Positions 1-29,300 of a DNA stretch of 64,000 nucleotides are shown one piece after another. This stretch comes from Streptomyces violaceusniger (lineage in GTDB: Bacteria; Actinomycetota; Actinomycetes; Streptomycetales; Streptomycetaceae): positions 2,232,001 through 2,296,000 of the forward strand of contig BJHW01000001.1 of the NCBI GenBank assembly GCA_005405945.1, given 5' to 3'. Position numbers and translations under genes: made by a program. The notes below the pieces were generated by a model that had not been told where the DNA came from, did not search any database, and saw only the letters and a program-made list of their open reading frames with translations. Every line of letters begins with the position of its first letter. Within the stretch, counting starts at the first letter, position 1.

Positions 1-16041
<16,041 letters not shown>

Positions 16042-16098
16042 TTCCCCTTCTCGTCTCCGCTCACCGATTTCACCCACCAGGCTCTTGGCGAGGTCCAG

Positions 16099-19000
16099 AT
16101 GGCGAATGACGAAAAGCTCCTCAACTACCTCAAGCGGGTTACCGCCGATCTGCACCAGACGCGGGAGCGGTTGCGCAAGGCCGAGACGGCGACGGAGGAG
16201 CCGATCGCCATCGTCGGCATGGGCTGCCGCTACCCGGGCGGTGTGACCACCCCCGACGGGCTGTGGGATCTGGTGGCCGACGGCCGGGACGCCATCGGCG
16301 GGTTTCCGGAGGATCGCGGCTGGGACCTGGAGAACCTCTTCGACGCCGACCCGGACGCCATCGGCACCTCCTATGTGCATGAGGGCGGCTTCCTCGCCGA
16401 CGCGGCGGAGTTCGACGCCGAGTTCTTCGGTATCTCCCCACGGGAGGCGCTGGCCACCGACCCCCAACAGCGGCTGCTGCTGGAGACGGCGTGGGAGACC
16501 TTGGAGAACGCGGGTATCGACCCGAGTTCGCTGGCGGACAGCGACGTCGGTGTGTTCACCGGCGTGGCCAACGGCGACTACGCGCTGACCGTCGACCAGG
16601 TGCCGGATGGATTCGAGGGGTATCTGGGGATCGGTGGCGCGGGCAGCATCGCGTCCGGGCGTATCTCGTACTCGCTCGGTCTGCTCGGCCCGGCGGTCAG
16701 CCTGGACACCGGGTGCTCCTCGTCGCTCGTGGCGATGCACCTGGCCGGCCATGCGCTCCGGTCCGGGGAGTGCTCCATGGCGCTCGCCGGTGGAGTGATG
16801 GTGATGGCCACCCCCGGTGGCTTCGTCGGATTCTCCCGGCAGCGGGGGCTGGCGCGCGACGGCCGCTGCAAGTCCTTCGGCGAGGGGGCCGATGGCACGA
16901 ACTGGTCCGAGGGTGTCGGTCTGGTGCTGCTGGAGCGGCTGTCGGACGCCCGCCGCAATGGACATCAGGTGCTCGCGGTCGTACGTGGCACCGCCGTCAA
17001 CCAGGACGGGGCGAGCAACGGCCTGACCGCGCCCAACGGCCCCTCCCAGGAACGGGTGATCCGGCAGGCACTGGCGAACGCCGGACTGACGGTGGCCGAC
17101 GTGGACGCGGTCGAGGCACACGGCACCGGCACCACCCTCGGCGACCCCATCGAGGCCCAGGCACTCCTCGCCACCTACGGCCAGAACCGCCCGGAGGACC
17201 AGCCGCTCTGGCTGGGCTCCATCAAGTCCAACATCGGCCACACGCAGGCAGCGGCGGGCGTGGCGGGCGTCATCAAGATGGTCCAGGCCATGCGGCATGG
17301 CGTACTGCCCAGGACACTCCACGCCGAGGAGCCCACCAGCAAGGTGGATTGGGCTTCGGGTGCGGTCTCGCTGCTGTCCGAGGCGCGGACGTGGCCGGAG
17401 ACGGGGCGCCCGCGGCGCGCGGGGATCTCCTCCTTCGGCGTCAGCGGCACGAACGCGCACGTCATCCTGGAGCAGGCACCGGAAGCGGACGCGCCCGAAG
17501 CGGAGACGGACGAGGCGGGTACACCTGGGCTGGTGGCCACCGGCGGGGTGGTGCCGTGGGTGCTGTCCGCCAAGAACCCTGCGGCGCTGCGCGCCCAGGC
17601 CCAGCGCCTGGTCAACCATCTGGAGTCCGGGAGCGACGTCAACCCGGTCGATGTGGGCTGGTCACTGGCCACCACCCGCGCCACCCTGGAACACCGCGCG
17701 GTCATCCTCGCCACAGACACCGAAAGCGGCACGGCCACCACCCGCGCCCTGGCAGAAGGACGGCCCGACCCACACCTGATCACCGGACAGACCGGCGCGG
17801 ACGGCAAGACCGTCTTCGTCTTCCCCGGCCAAGGAGCCCAGTGGGTAGGCATGGGAGCCCAACTCCTCCAGACTTCCCCGGTTTTCGCGGCCCGGCTGCA
17901 GGAATGTGCTGAGGCACTGGCCCCCTACACCGACTGGTCCCTCATCGACGTCATCACCGGCGCACCCGACGCACCCTCGCTCGAGCGCGTCGATGTCGTC
18001 CAGCCCGCCACCTTCGCCGTCGTCGTCTCCCTCGCCGCCCTCTGGCAATCCGTAGGCATCCACCCCGACGCCGTCATCGGCCACTCCCAAGGCGAAATCG
18101 CCGCCGCCCACGTCGCCGGACACCTCACCCTCCCCACCGCCGCCAAAATCATCACCCTGCGCAGCCAGACCATCGCCCACCACCTCGCCGGACACGGCGG
18201 CATGATGTCCCTGGCCACCCCCGCCGACACCATCGACCTCACCCCCTGGCACGGCAAACTCTGGATCGCCGCCCACAACGGCCCCAACGCCACCGTCATC
18301 GCAGGCGACACCGACGCCCTCCACCAACTCCACACCCACTACACCGACCAAGGCACCAGGGCCCGCATCATCCCCGTCGACTACGCCTCCCACACCGGAC
18401 ACGTCGACACCATCAAGAACGAACTCCACCAGACCCTGGCCGACATCACCACCCAGCCCGGCACCACCCCCTGGCTCTCCACCGTCACCGGCCAATGGAT
18501 CGAACCCGACACCCTCGACCATGGCTACTGGTACCGCAACCTCCGCCACACCGTGCAATTCGAACACACCATCCGCACCCTCGCCGACCACGGCTACCGC
18601 ACCTTCATCGAAGTCAGCCCCCACCCCGTCCTCACCACCGCCATCCAAGAAACCCTCGAAACCACCACCACACCCCACACCACCGTCACCGGCACCCTCC
18701 GCCGCGACGACGACACCCCCACCCGCTTCCTCACCCACCTCGCCCACCTCACCACCCACGGCCACACCCCCAACTGGCCAGCCCTCTACACCACCACCAA
18801 CCCCCACCCCACACCCCTCCCCACCTACCCCTTCCAACACCAGCACTACTGGCTCACCCGAACCAGCAGTGCGGGCGACATCGCATCGGCCGGTCTCCAC
18901 GACCCCGCGCACCCGCTGCTCACCGCCGCTGTCCACCTCCCCGACACCGAGGGCACCGTCCTCACCGGGCGTCTCTCCCTGGCCGCTCACCCCTGGCTGG

Positions 19001-22000
19001 CCGACCACACCGTGTCCGGCGCCATACTGCTGCCCGGCGCCGCGATGGCCGAACTCGCCATCCGCGCCGGAGACGAGACCGACACGCCCACCCTGGAAGA
19101 GCTGGTCATCGAGCAGCCACTGGCCTTGCCGGACAGTGGTTCCGTGGACATCCGGGTGGTCGTGGGCGGCCCCGACGAGTCCGAGCGCCGGGACGTACGC
19201 ATCTACTCGCGCGCCGAGGACAGTGCCCAGTGGACGGAGCACGCCACCGGCACGCTGGCCCAGGACACCGCCGCTCCCCCGCCGCCCGCCGTGGACGAAT
19301 GGCCGCCCGCCGGCGCCGAGTCGGTGTCCGTCGAGGGCCTGTACGAGCAGATGGCCGAGGGGGCTACGACTACGGGCCGACCTTCCAGGGCCTGAAGGCG
19401 GTGTGGACCCATGACGGCGAGGTGTTCGCGGAGGCCGCGCTGCCGGAGCAGCAGTCGGAGGCCGCCGGCCGGTTCGGCATCCACCCGGCGCTGCTGGACG
19501 CCGCACTGCACGCGAGCAACTACTGCCTGCCCGGCGAGCCCGGCAGCCGCATGCTCCTGCCGTTCGCGTGGAACGACATACGCCTGCACGCCACCGGTGC
19601 CACCTCGGTGCGCGTACACGCCCGTTACAGCGAGGACAGCGGGCTCTCCGTGGCCCTGGTCGACGCGGCCGGAGGGCTGGTCGCGTCGATCGGCTCGCTC
19701 ATATTGCGGGAGGTCGACGCAGGGCAGCTCGAAGCGCTGACCTCCACGTCGCCGAACGACGCGCTGTGGACGGTCACCTGGACCGAACACAGCGCAACCA
19801 CCGCCACGGACGAGGTCCCGTGGGGGACGCTCGGGATGTCTCCCCCGCCCTCGCTCCCGCCGAAGCCCCGGCCTTCGCCGGTGTCACGGAGATCGCCGAG
19901 GCCGAGGACCGGCCCACCCTGATCGTCGCCGACACCACCGCATGGGAGTCGCGCGACACCGATCCCACCACCCGCGCGCGCGAGTTGGCCACCCGGGCGC
20001 TGGACCTGTTGCAGAAGTGGGTGACGCTGCCCGAGCTGTCGGACACCCGGCTGGTGATACTTACACGCGGTGCGATGGCCGTCCATGACTCCGCCGAGGT
20101 CACCGATCCCGCCGCGGCGGCGATCTGGGGTCTGGTCCGCTCGGCCCAGTCCGAGCACCCCGGCCGTGTGCACCTCATCGACACCGACGGCCACTCGGAC
20201 CAGGCACTGCCTACCGCGCTCACCACCGACCAGCCCCAACTGGCCCTCCGCGACAACACCCTCTGGGCGCCCCAGCTCACCACCGCACCACCCACCACCA
20301 CTGCGGCCCAGCCACTCCCCCTCGACCCCGAGGGCACCGTCCTGGTCACCGGCGGCACCGGAACCCTCGGCGCTCTCACCGCCCGCCACCTCGTCACCCA
20401 CCACGGCGCACGCCGTCTGCTCCTGGTCAGCCGCCAGGGGCCCGAAGCCCCCGGCGCCACGGACCTCGCCACCGCACTCACCGACCTCGGCGCACACGTA
20501 AACATCACCGCCTGCGACACCGCCGACCGCGACCAACTCACCACCCTCCTCACCGACATCGAGGCCGACCACCCCCTCACCGCCGTGGTCCACACCGCAG
20601 GAACCCTGGACGACGGCATCCTCACCGCACTCACCCCCGACCGCCTCGACACCGTCTTCCGCCCCAAAGTCGACGCCATCACCCACCTCCACGACCTCAC
20701 CCTCGACCACGACCTGGCCGCCTTCGTCATCTACTCCTCCGCCACCGGCACCCTCGGCACCCCCGGCCAGGCCAACTACGCCGCCGCCAACACCTACATC
20801 GACGCCCTCATCCACCAACGCCACGCCGCCGGGCTCCCCGCCACCTCCCTCGCCTGGGGCCTGTGGGAAACCACCAGCGCCCTCACCGCCACCATGAACA
20901 CCGAGGACCGCCGGCGCACCCACCGCGGCGGTGTCGCACCCCTCACCGACGACGAGGGTCTCGCCCTCCTCGACAGGGCGCTGACCACCACCCACCCCCA
21001 CCTGGTCCCGATCAAGATCAGCACGGCCGCGCTTCGGGCCGACGGCAGGGCACAGCCCGTGCCCCCGCTGCTCCGCCATCTCATACGGCGCCCCACGCGC
21101 CGTACGGCCCACACACCGGCTCCCGCCGACACGTCGTCGCTCGTGCAACGGCTCGCCGCCCTCGACCACGGCGAACGGCTGCGCCACCTCACCGAGCTCG
21201 TCCGCACCGAGGCCGCCGCCGTGCTCGGACACACGACGATCGACAGCATCGGGCCGGACCAGCCCTTCCGGGAGATCGGGTTCGACTCGCTGACGGCGGT
21301 GGAACTCCGCAACCGCCTCAACGCGGCCACGGGACTGCGGCTCCCCGCGACCGTGGTGTTCGACTACCCGACCGCCGCCATCACCGCCGGATATCTGCGG
21401 GATGAGCTGTTCGGCTCGACGCAGGCGGCTCCGGCCGCCGTCACCGGACCGGGGGCCGACGCGGACGACCCCGTGGCCATCGTCGGCATGGCCTGCCGGC
21501 TCCCCGGACGGGTGACCGACCCGGACGGGCTGTGGCGGCTGGTGGCCGACGGGGAGGACGGTATCGGGGCGTTCCCCACCGACCGCGGTTGGGACCTGGA
21601 CACGCTGTTCGACCCGGACCCGGACCGGGTGGGCACGACCTATGTGCGCGAGGGCGGGTTCCTGGAGGGGGCCACCCAGTTCGACGCGGACTTCTTCGGT
21701 ATCTCCCCACGTGAGGCCGTGGCGATGGACCCGCAGCAGCGGCTGCTGCTGGAAGCCGCGTGGGAGACCTTCGAGCAGGCCGGTATCGCCCCGGGGTCGG
21801 TGCGGGGCAGCGACACCGGTGTGTTCGCCGGGCTCATCTACCACGACTACGCGACGAACGCCGGTGAGCTGCCCGAGGGGTCCGAGACCTATCTGAGCAC
21901 GGGGAAGTCGGGGAGCGTGGTGTCCGGGCGAGTGGCCTACGCACTGGGCCTGACCGGTCCGGCGGTGACCGTGGACACGGCGTGCTCCTCCTCCCTGGTG

Positions 22001-25000
22001 GCCATCCACTGGGCGGCCAAGGCAGTGCGCGAGGGCGAGTGCTCGATGGCCCTGGCCGGGGGTGTGACGGTGATGTCGACTCCGGACGGGTTCGTGAGCT
22101 TCTCGCACCAGCGCGGCCTCGCGCCGGACGGCCGCAGCAAGTCCTTCAGCGAGGGCGCCGACGGCACCACCTTCAGCGAGGGCGTCGGGCTGGTGCTGCT
22201 GGAACGGCTCTCCGAGGCGCGCCGCAACGGCCATCAGGTGCTGGCCGTCATTCGTGGCACGGCAGTCAACCAGGACGGCGCCAGCAACGGCCTCACCGCC
22301 CCCAACGGGCCATCGCAGCAACGCGTGATACGGCAGGCCCTGGCCAACGCCGGACTGTCCTCCTCGGACATCGACGCCGTTGAAGCGCACGGCACCGGCA
22401 CCGCCCTCGGCGACCCCATCGAAGCCCAGGCACTCCTGGCCACCTACGGCCAGAACCGCCCCGCCGACCAACCCCTCTGGCTGGGCTCGCTCAAATCCAA
22501 CATCGGCCACACCCAGGCCACTGCGGGGGTCGCGGGCGTCATCAAGATGGTGCAGGCCATGCGGCACGGCGTACTGCCCAAGACACTCCACGCCGACGAG
22601 CCCACCACCAAGGTGGACTGGACATCGGGCGCGGTGTCCCTGCTCACCGAGGCCCGGCCCTGGCCGGAGACCGGACGCCCCCGCCGCGCCGGTGTCTCCT
22701 CCTTCGGCGTCAGCGGCACCAACGCCCACCTCATCCTCGAACAGGCCCCGGAAGAAACGGCGGTCGAAACGGAGACCGCGGAACCGGAGGCCCCCGGGCT
22801 GGTGGCCGCAGGAGGTGCGGTGCCGTGGGTGCTGTCCGCCAAGAGCCCGGCGGCGCTACGGGCGCAGGCCGAGCGCCTGATCACCCACCTTCACAGCCAC
22901 CCCGACACCGACCCGGTGGATGTGGGCTGGTCGCTGGCCACCACCCGCGCCGCACTGGAACACCGCGCGGTCGTCCTCGCCACCGATCTCGACCAGGCGA
23001 CCGCCGCCCTCACCGCCCTCAGCGAAGGGCAGCCCCACCCCCATCTGGTCACCGGCGAGACCGGCACCGATGGGAAGACCGTGTTCGTCTTCCCCGGTCA
23101 GGGCGCCCAATGGACGGGCATGGGAGCCCAACTCCTCGACAGCTCCCCCGTCTTCGCCGCCCGGCTCCACGAATGCGCCGAAGCCCTCGCCCCCTACACC
23201 GACTGGAACCTCATCGACGTCATCACCAGCGCACCCAACGCCCCCTCACTGGACCGCGTCGACGTCCTCCAGCCCACCACCTTCGCCATCATGGTCTCCC
23301 TCGCCGCACTCTGGCAGGCCAACGGCATCCACCCCGACGCCGTCATCGGCCACTCCCAAGGCGAAATCGCCGCCGCCCACATCGCCGGACACCTCACCCT
23401 CCCCACCGCCGCCAAAATCGTCACCCTCCGCAGCCAAACCATCGCCCACCACCTCACCGGACACGGCGCCATGGTGTCCGTCCTCACCACCCCACAATGG
23501 ACCCAAGAAGCCCTCACCCCCTGGAACGGGCGCCTATGGATCGCCGCCATCAACGGCCCCGCCTCCGTCTCCGTATCCGGAGACCCCGACGCCCTGAACG
23601 AATTCGGCACAACCCTCTCCAAAGCCAAGATCTACCGCTGGCAACTCCCCGGCGTCGACTTCGCCGGACACTCCGGACACGTCAACACCATCAAAAACCA
23701 ACTCCACCAACTACTCGACGACGTCACCGCCACACCCGGACACACCCCCTGGATGTCCACCGTCGACGCCGACTGGGCCAACCCCACCCACATCACCCCC
23801 CACTACTGGTACCGCAACCTCCGCGACACCGTCCGCTTCCACGAAGCAACCCAAACCCTCCTCGACCAGGGCTACCGCACCTTCATCGAGGTCAGCACCC
23901 ACCCCGTCCTGACCACCGCCATCCAAGACACCACCGAAACCCACCCCGACATCCCCACCACCATCACCGGCACCCTCCGCCGCGACGACGACACCCCCAC
24001 CCGCTTCCTCACCCACCTCGCCGAACTCTCCACCACCGGAATACCGGTGGACTGGGCGGCCGTGTTCGCCGGGTCCGGGGCCCGTAGGGTGCCGCTGCCC
24101 ACCTACGCCTTCCAGCACCGGCACTACTGGCTGGAGCCTGCCAGGACACCGACGCGGGCCGAGACCGCCGACAGCTCCCTGTGGGCGGCCATCGAGCACG
24201 GAGACGCGCAGTCCCTGGCGCGGGATCTCGAGGTGGACGCGGGGGCCCTGGGCACGGTGCTGCCCGCGCTGGCCTCCTGGCGCCGCCGCAGCCGGGAGGA
24301 CACCCTCACCGACGCATGGCGGTACCGGGTCGGCTGGGCCCGGGTGGCCGCCACCACCCCGCGGCTGTCGGGCCGGTGGCTGGTGCTGGTCCCGGCCGTA
24401 CGGGCCGCCTCGGCGCGGGTCCGCGCGGTGCTGGACGGGCTCGCCGCGCGGGGCGCCGAGGTGGTGGCCGCCGAGGTCTCCGAAACCAGCCGGGAGGCGC
24501 TGGGCGACCAGGTCAAGTCGGCGGACGGCTGTGCCGGGGTGGTGTCCCTGCTCTCGTGGGACGGCCGCGCCGACACCGAGTACGGCACCGTGTCCATGGG
24601 CACCGCGGCCACACTGGCGGTGGCGCAGGCGCTGCGGGACCACGGCGTCACCGCACCACTGTGGTGCGTCACCAGGGGCGGGGTCGCGGTGGCCGGTGAG
24701 GCGCCCGACCCGGTGCAGTCGGCGGTGTGGGGATTCGGCGCCGTGCTCGGGCTCGACCACCCGGACACCTTCGGCGGACTGATCGACCTGCCGGCCGAAG
24801 GGGAGGGTGACGACGGGGAGTTGCCGGACGGACTGTTCGCGGCGCTGTGCTCGCCGGAGGGCGAGGACCAGCTCGCGGTGCGCGCCGAGGGGCTGTTCGC
24901 CCGCCGGATGCTGCGGGATCGGGACGGTTCGGCCGACGCCTGGAAGCCACGTGGCACCGTGCTGGTCACGGGCGGCACCGGCGGGCTCGGTTCACATGTG

Positions 25001-26344
25001 GCGCGTTGGCTCGCCGCGAGCGGGGCGGACCATGTGGTGCTGCTCAGCAGGCAGGGCGGTGCCGCGCCGGGCGCGGCCGAACTGGTGGCGGACCTGACAG
25101 ATGTGCGGGTCACGGTCGCCGCGTGTGATGTGACCGACCGTGACGCCGTGGCCGCGGTGCTGGCGGAGGCGGAGCGGACACATCCGCTGACCGCGGTGGT
25201 GCACACGGCCGGTGCGGGACTGCTCCCGGCTCCGGTCACCGAGGTGACCGCCGAGGAGTTCGCCGCCGTGACGGGTGCGAAGGTGCGTGGCGCGCTGGTG
25301 CTGGACGAGCTCGTCGGCGACCGGGAGCTGGACGCGTTCGTGTTGTTCTCCTCCGGCGCCGGTGTCTGGGGCAGTGGCGGCCAGGCCCCGTACGCGGCGG
25401 GCAACGCCTTCCTGGACGGGCTGGCGCAGCGCCGCCGCGCCCGGGGCCTGGCGGGCACGTCGGTGGCGTGGGGCGGCTGGGGCGGCGGTCTCGGCATGAT
25501 CGACGCCGACGGCGGCGACCAGTGGCGCCGTATCGGGATCCTGCCGATGGACCCGGCACCCGCGCTGCGGGCGATGGCGCGTGCCGTGGGCGGTGGCCCG
25601 CCGAATGTGATCGTCGCCGACATCGACTGGGCGCGGTTCGTACCGGGATACACGATGGCCCGGGAGCGGCCGCTGCTGCGGCAGTTGCCCGAGGTCGCCG
25701 AGGTCCTGGCGGCGGACACACCGGGCGAGGGCGCGTCGCGGCGAGAGGCGCTCCTGCACGGCCTGGCCGAGCTGACCGGTCCGGAGCAGGAGGCGTTCCT
25801 GACCGACCTGGTGCGGCGGGAGGCGGCGGCCGTGCTCGGGCACGCCGACGGTGACGCGGTGGAGCCGGAGCGCGCGTTCAAGGACACCGGGTTCGACTCG
25901 CTGACCGCGGTGGAGCTGCGCAACCGGATCAACGCGGCCACCGGCCTCCAGCTCTCCCCCACGGTGGTGTTCGACTATCCGAAACCCACCACGCTGGCGA
26001 GGAAGCTGCGCACCGAGCTGGTGCCCACCGCGGACGAGACCGTGGACGGGATCGGGGGTGGGCCCGGGGGCGGGCTCGGAGGCGGCGGAGCCACCGACGC
26101 GGAGGGCCGCGAGCGCGAGATCCGGCGGGTGCTGGCCTCGGTGCCGTTGCGCCGATTCCACGAGCTCGGGGTGCTGGACGCGCTGATGCGCATCGCGGAC
26201 ACCGCGGCCGGTGAGCCGGGCGAGCTGAGTGGCCTGACCGACCTGAGCAACGCCGCCGAGGCGGAGGACACCGCGATCGCGGATCTGGACGCCGACGAGC
26301 TGGTGAGCCGGGCGATGCGCGGCACGACCTTCGGAAACGACTGA
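16099..26344 (+). CDS. gdmAII: Type I modular PKS, modules 4-5
   Basis: Second PKS subunit. The ATG at 16099 follows a GAGG ribosome site, 57 bases after the gdmAI stop. The N-terminus is a short coiled-coil docking helix ([14 protein letters not shown]) ahead of KS4. Domain order is KS-AT-DH-KR-ACP, KS-AT-KR-ACP and a C-terminal docking region after a glycine-rich linker (about 26050-26095). Two apparent one-base losses flank and interrupt the module 4 DH to KR segment: near 19360 (GAG GCG GGC read as GAG GGG GCT) and near 19834 (a GGGG run read as GGG). With both restored the gene is 10248 bases, or 3415 residues. It adds a methylmalonate unit (C8-methyl, C8=C9) and a methoxymalonate unit (C6-OMe, C7-OH), and hands over to GdmAIII. 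Confidence 0.95.
16198..21410 (+). other. PKS module 4: KS-AT-DH-KR-ACP, methylmalonyl
   Basis: KS spans about 16200-17470. Its active-site region reads DTGCSSS instead of DTACSSS; the Cys is kept. AT spans about 17810-18700 with YASH. DH spans about 18890-19740 ([21 protein letters not shown]) and is crossed by the frame interruption near 19360. A second interruption near 19834 lies in the DH-KR spacer. There is no ER between DH and KR. KR spans about 20330-21050, with LDD (B-type) and [20 protein letters not shown]. The ACP serine is in GFDSL near 21285. DH plus KR predicts a double bond, as at C8-C9 of geldanamycin. Confidence 0.9.
17390..18880 (+). repeat. Duplicated methylmalonyl AT tract (module 4 copy)
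   Basis: Partner of 1-1490. Its 17926-18742 part is also nearly identical to module 7 (34470-35285). Three modules therefore share one AT cassette almost base for base, which can confuse short-read assembly. Confidence 0.85.
21467..26000 (+). other. PKS module 5: KS-AT-KR-ACP, methoxymalonyl-type AT
   Basis: KS spans about 21467-22740 with DTACSSS. AT spans about 23080-23980 and is almost identical to the module 2 AT, including the FAGH signature, so it is predicted to take methoxymalonyl-ACP. KR with its structural half spans about 24160-25720. It lacks LDD and carries [20 protein letters not shown] (A-type like module 3). The ACP serine is in GFDSL near 25895. KR-only processing yields the C7-hydroxyl, which GdmN later carbamoylates, with C6-OMe from the extender. 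Confidence 0.9.
23086..24046 (+). repeat. Duplicated methoxymalonyl AT tract, copy 2 (module 5)
   Basis: Partner of the module 2 tract at 6677-7637. The near identity extends to synonymous positions, so the copies reflect recent duplication or gene conversion rather than selection on protein sequence. Confidence 0.85.
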
Positions 26345-26370
26345 CGCCGCGGTTGCGGAGAGGAGTACAT

Positions 26371-29300
26371 ATGGCTGCGTCCCGGGAAGATCTGGTCAAG
26401 GCGCTGCGTACCTCGCTGATGGATGTCGAGCGGCTGCGGCGGGAGAACGACCGGCTGATCGCCGAGTCCACCGAACCCGTGGCGATCGTGTCGATGGCGT
26501 GCCGGCTGCCGGGCGGGGTGACCGACCCGGAGTCGCTGTGGGAGCTGGTGGCCGAGGGACGGGACGCGATCGGCCCGTTCCCCACGGACCGCGGCTGGGA
26601 CCTGGAGACGCTCTTCGACGCCGATCCGGACGCGGTGGGCAAGTCCTATGTGCGCGAGGCGGGATTCCTGGAGGGTGCGGGCGGGTTCGACGCCGCGTTC
26701 TTCGGCATCTCCCCGCGCGAGGCCCTGTCGCTCGACCCGCAGCAGCGGCTGCTGCTGGAGACCGCGTGGGAGACCTTCGAGCGGGCGGGGATGGATCCGC
26801 GGTCGGTGGAGGGCCGGGACATCGCGGTGTTCGCCGGGGGCAGCGGCCAGGGGTACGGCGGCGGTCCGGGTGAGGCGCCCAAGGGTCTGGAGGGCTATCT
26901 CGGGGTCGGTGTTTCCGGCAGCGTCCTGTCCGGACGCGTGTCGTACACGCTCGGGCTGACCGGGCCCGCCGTGACCGTGGACACCGCCTGCTCCTCCTCG
27001 CTCGTGGCCACCCATCTGGCCGTGCAGGCGCTGCGGTCCGGCGAATGTTCCATGGCGCTGGCCGGTGGGGTCGCCGTCATGGGCCAGCCCACCGCCTTCG
27101 TGGAGTTCTCCCGCCAGCGTGGCCTGGCGCCGGACGGGCGCTGCAAGTCGTTCGGCGCGGGCGCGGACGGCACCACCTGGTCCGAGGGTGTCGGGCTCGT
27201 GTTGCTGGAGCGGCTGTCCGACGCCCGCCGCAACGGCCACGACATCCTGGCCGTCATCCGGGGCACGGCGGTCAACCAGGACGGGGCGAGCAACGGCCTC
27301 ACCGCGCCCAACGGGCCTTCCCAGGAACGGGTGATCCGGCAGGCGCTGTCCAACGCCGGGCTGACGGTGGCCGATGTGGACGCGGTCGAGGCACACGGCA
27401 CCGGCACCGCCCTCGGCGACCCGATCGAGGCCCAGGCACTCCTCGCCACCTACGGCCGGAACCGCCCGGAGGACCAGCCGCTGTGGCTGGGGTCGTTGAA
27501 GTCCAACATCGGCCACGCACAGGCCGCCGCCGGGATCGCCAGTGTCATCAAGACGGTCATGGCGTTACGGCACGGCCGGCTGCCGAAGACCCTCCACGCC
27601 GAGGAGCCCACCTCCAAGGTGAACTGGGCCACGGGCGCGGTGTCCCTGCTCAGCGAGGGGCGGGCGTGGCCGGAGACGGGACATCCACGCCGCGCCGGAA
27701 TCTCGTCCTTCGGCGTCAGCGGGACGAACGCGCATGTCATCCTCGAGCAGGCCCCGGAGGAGAACACCGCCCCACAGCAGGAGGAGTCCGCCGAGCCCGG
27801 TCCCGTCGCCACCGGCCACGTGGTGCCGTGGGTGCTCTCGGGCCATACGGAGGTGGCGCTGCGGGCCCAGGCCGCACGGCTGCTGACCCATGTGCGCAAG
27901 GCGGACGCCGATGGCCCGCGGGACGTGGGCTGGTCGCTGGCCACCACCAGGACCCGGCTGGACCACCGCGCGGTCGTGCTGTGCGCCGATGCCGAGGAGG
28001 CCGTCGCGGGGCTGGAGGCGGTGGCCGCGGGGGCGTCCACCCGGTCGGTGGTCACCGGGTCCGTGGCGTCGGGGAAGGTCGCGGTGCTGTTCACCGGCCA
28101 GGGCAGCCAGCGCGCCGGAATGGGCCGGGAACTGCACGGCCACTACCCGGTGTTCGCGCGGGCCTTCGATGACGTATGCGCCCAGTTCGGCGACCTGCGC
28201 GCGGGAGAGGGGGACGGGGACGAGAAGGTCTCGCTCGCCGAGGTGGTGTTCGCCGAGGAGGGGTCGGCGCGGGCGGCGCTGCTGGACCGGACCGAGTTCA
28301 CCCAGCCCGCGCTGTTCGCGCTGGAGGTGGCGCTGTTCCGGCTCGTGGAGTCGTGGGGGGTGCGCCCCGCGTATGTGCTGGGCCACTCGATCGGCGAGGT
28401 GGTCGCGGCCCATGTGGCCGGGGTGCTGTCCCTGCCGGACGCCTGCACACTGGTGCGGGCGCGCGGGCGGCTGATGCAGCGACTCGACGCGACCGGGGCG
28501 ATGGTCGCGGTGGAGGCGGCCGAGGACGAGGTCGTCCCCCTGCTCACGGGGAAGGAGCACCGGGCGTCCATCGCCGCCGTCAACGGCCCGACGTCCGTGG
28601 TGGTCTCCGGCGACGAGGACGTGGTCACGGAGGTTGCGGAGACGCTGGCCCGGCAGGGCCGCAAGACCAAGCGGCTCGTGGTCTCGCACGCGTTCCACTC
28701 CCCCCACATGGACGGGATGCTGGACGCGTTCCGCGAGGTGGCGTCGCGGCTGACCTACGCGCCGCCCCGGGTGCCCGTGGTGTCGAACCTGACCGGCGGG
28801 GTCGCGGATCCGCAGGAGCTGTGCACCCCGGAGTACTGGGTGCGGCATGTGCGGGGCGCGGTGCGGTTCCTCGACGGTGTCCGCGCACTCGCCGACGCGG
28901 GCGTGCGCACCCATCTGGAACTCGGCCCGGACGGGGTGCTGACCGCGATGGGCCAGGACTGCCTGCCGGATGCGGTGGCCGATGCCGATGCGGGGGCGGA
29001 CGGGGCGTTCGTACCGTCCCTGCGTCCGGGCGTCCAGGAGGCCCAGGCGGTGCTGGCCGGGCTCGCCGGTCTGTACGTACGCGGTGTGCCGGTGGACTGG
29101 GACGCGATGTTCGCCGGGTCCGGCGCCCGGCGCGTCGCCCTTCCGACGTACGCCTTCCAGCATGAGCACTACTGGCTGGAGCGCGCCGCCGGGTCCGGCG
29201 ACGTGGGCGCGGTCGGGCTCGGGGAGGCGGGCCACCCGCTGCTGGGCGCGGTGGTGCAGCTGCCGGAGACGGGCGGAGTGCAGCTCAGCGGGCGGCTGTC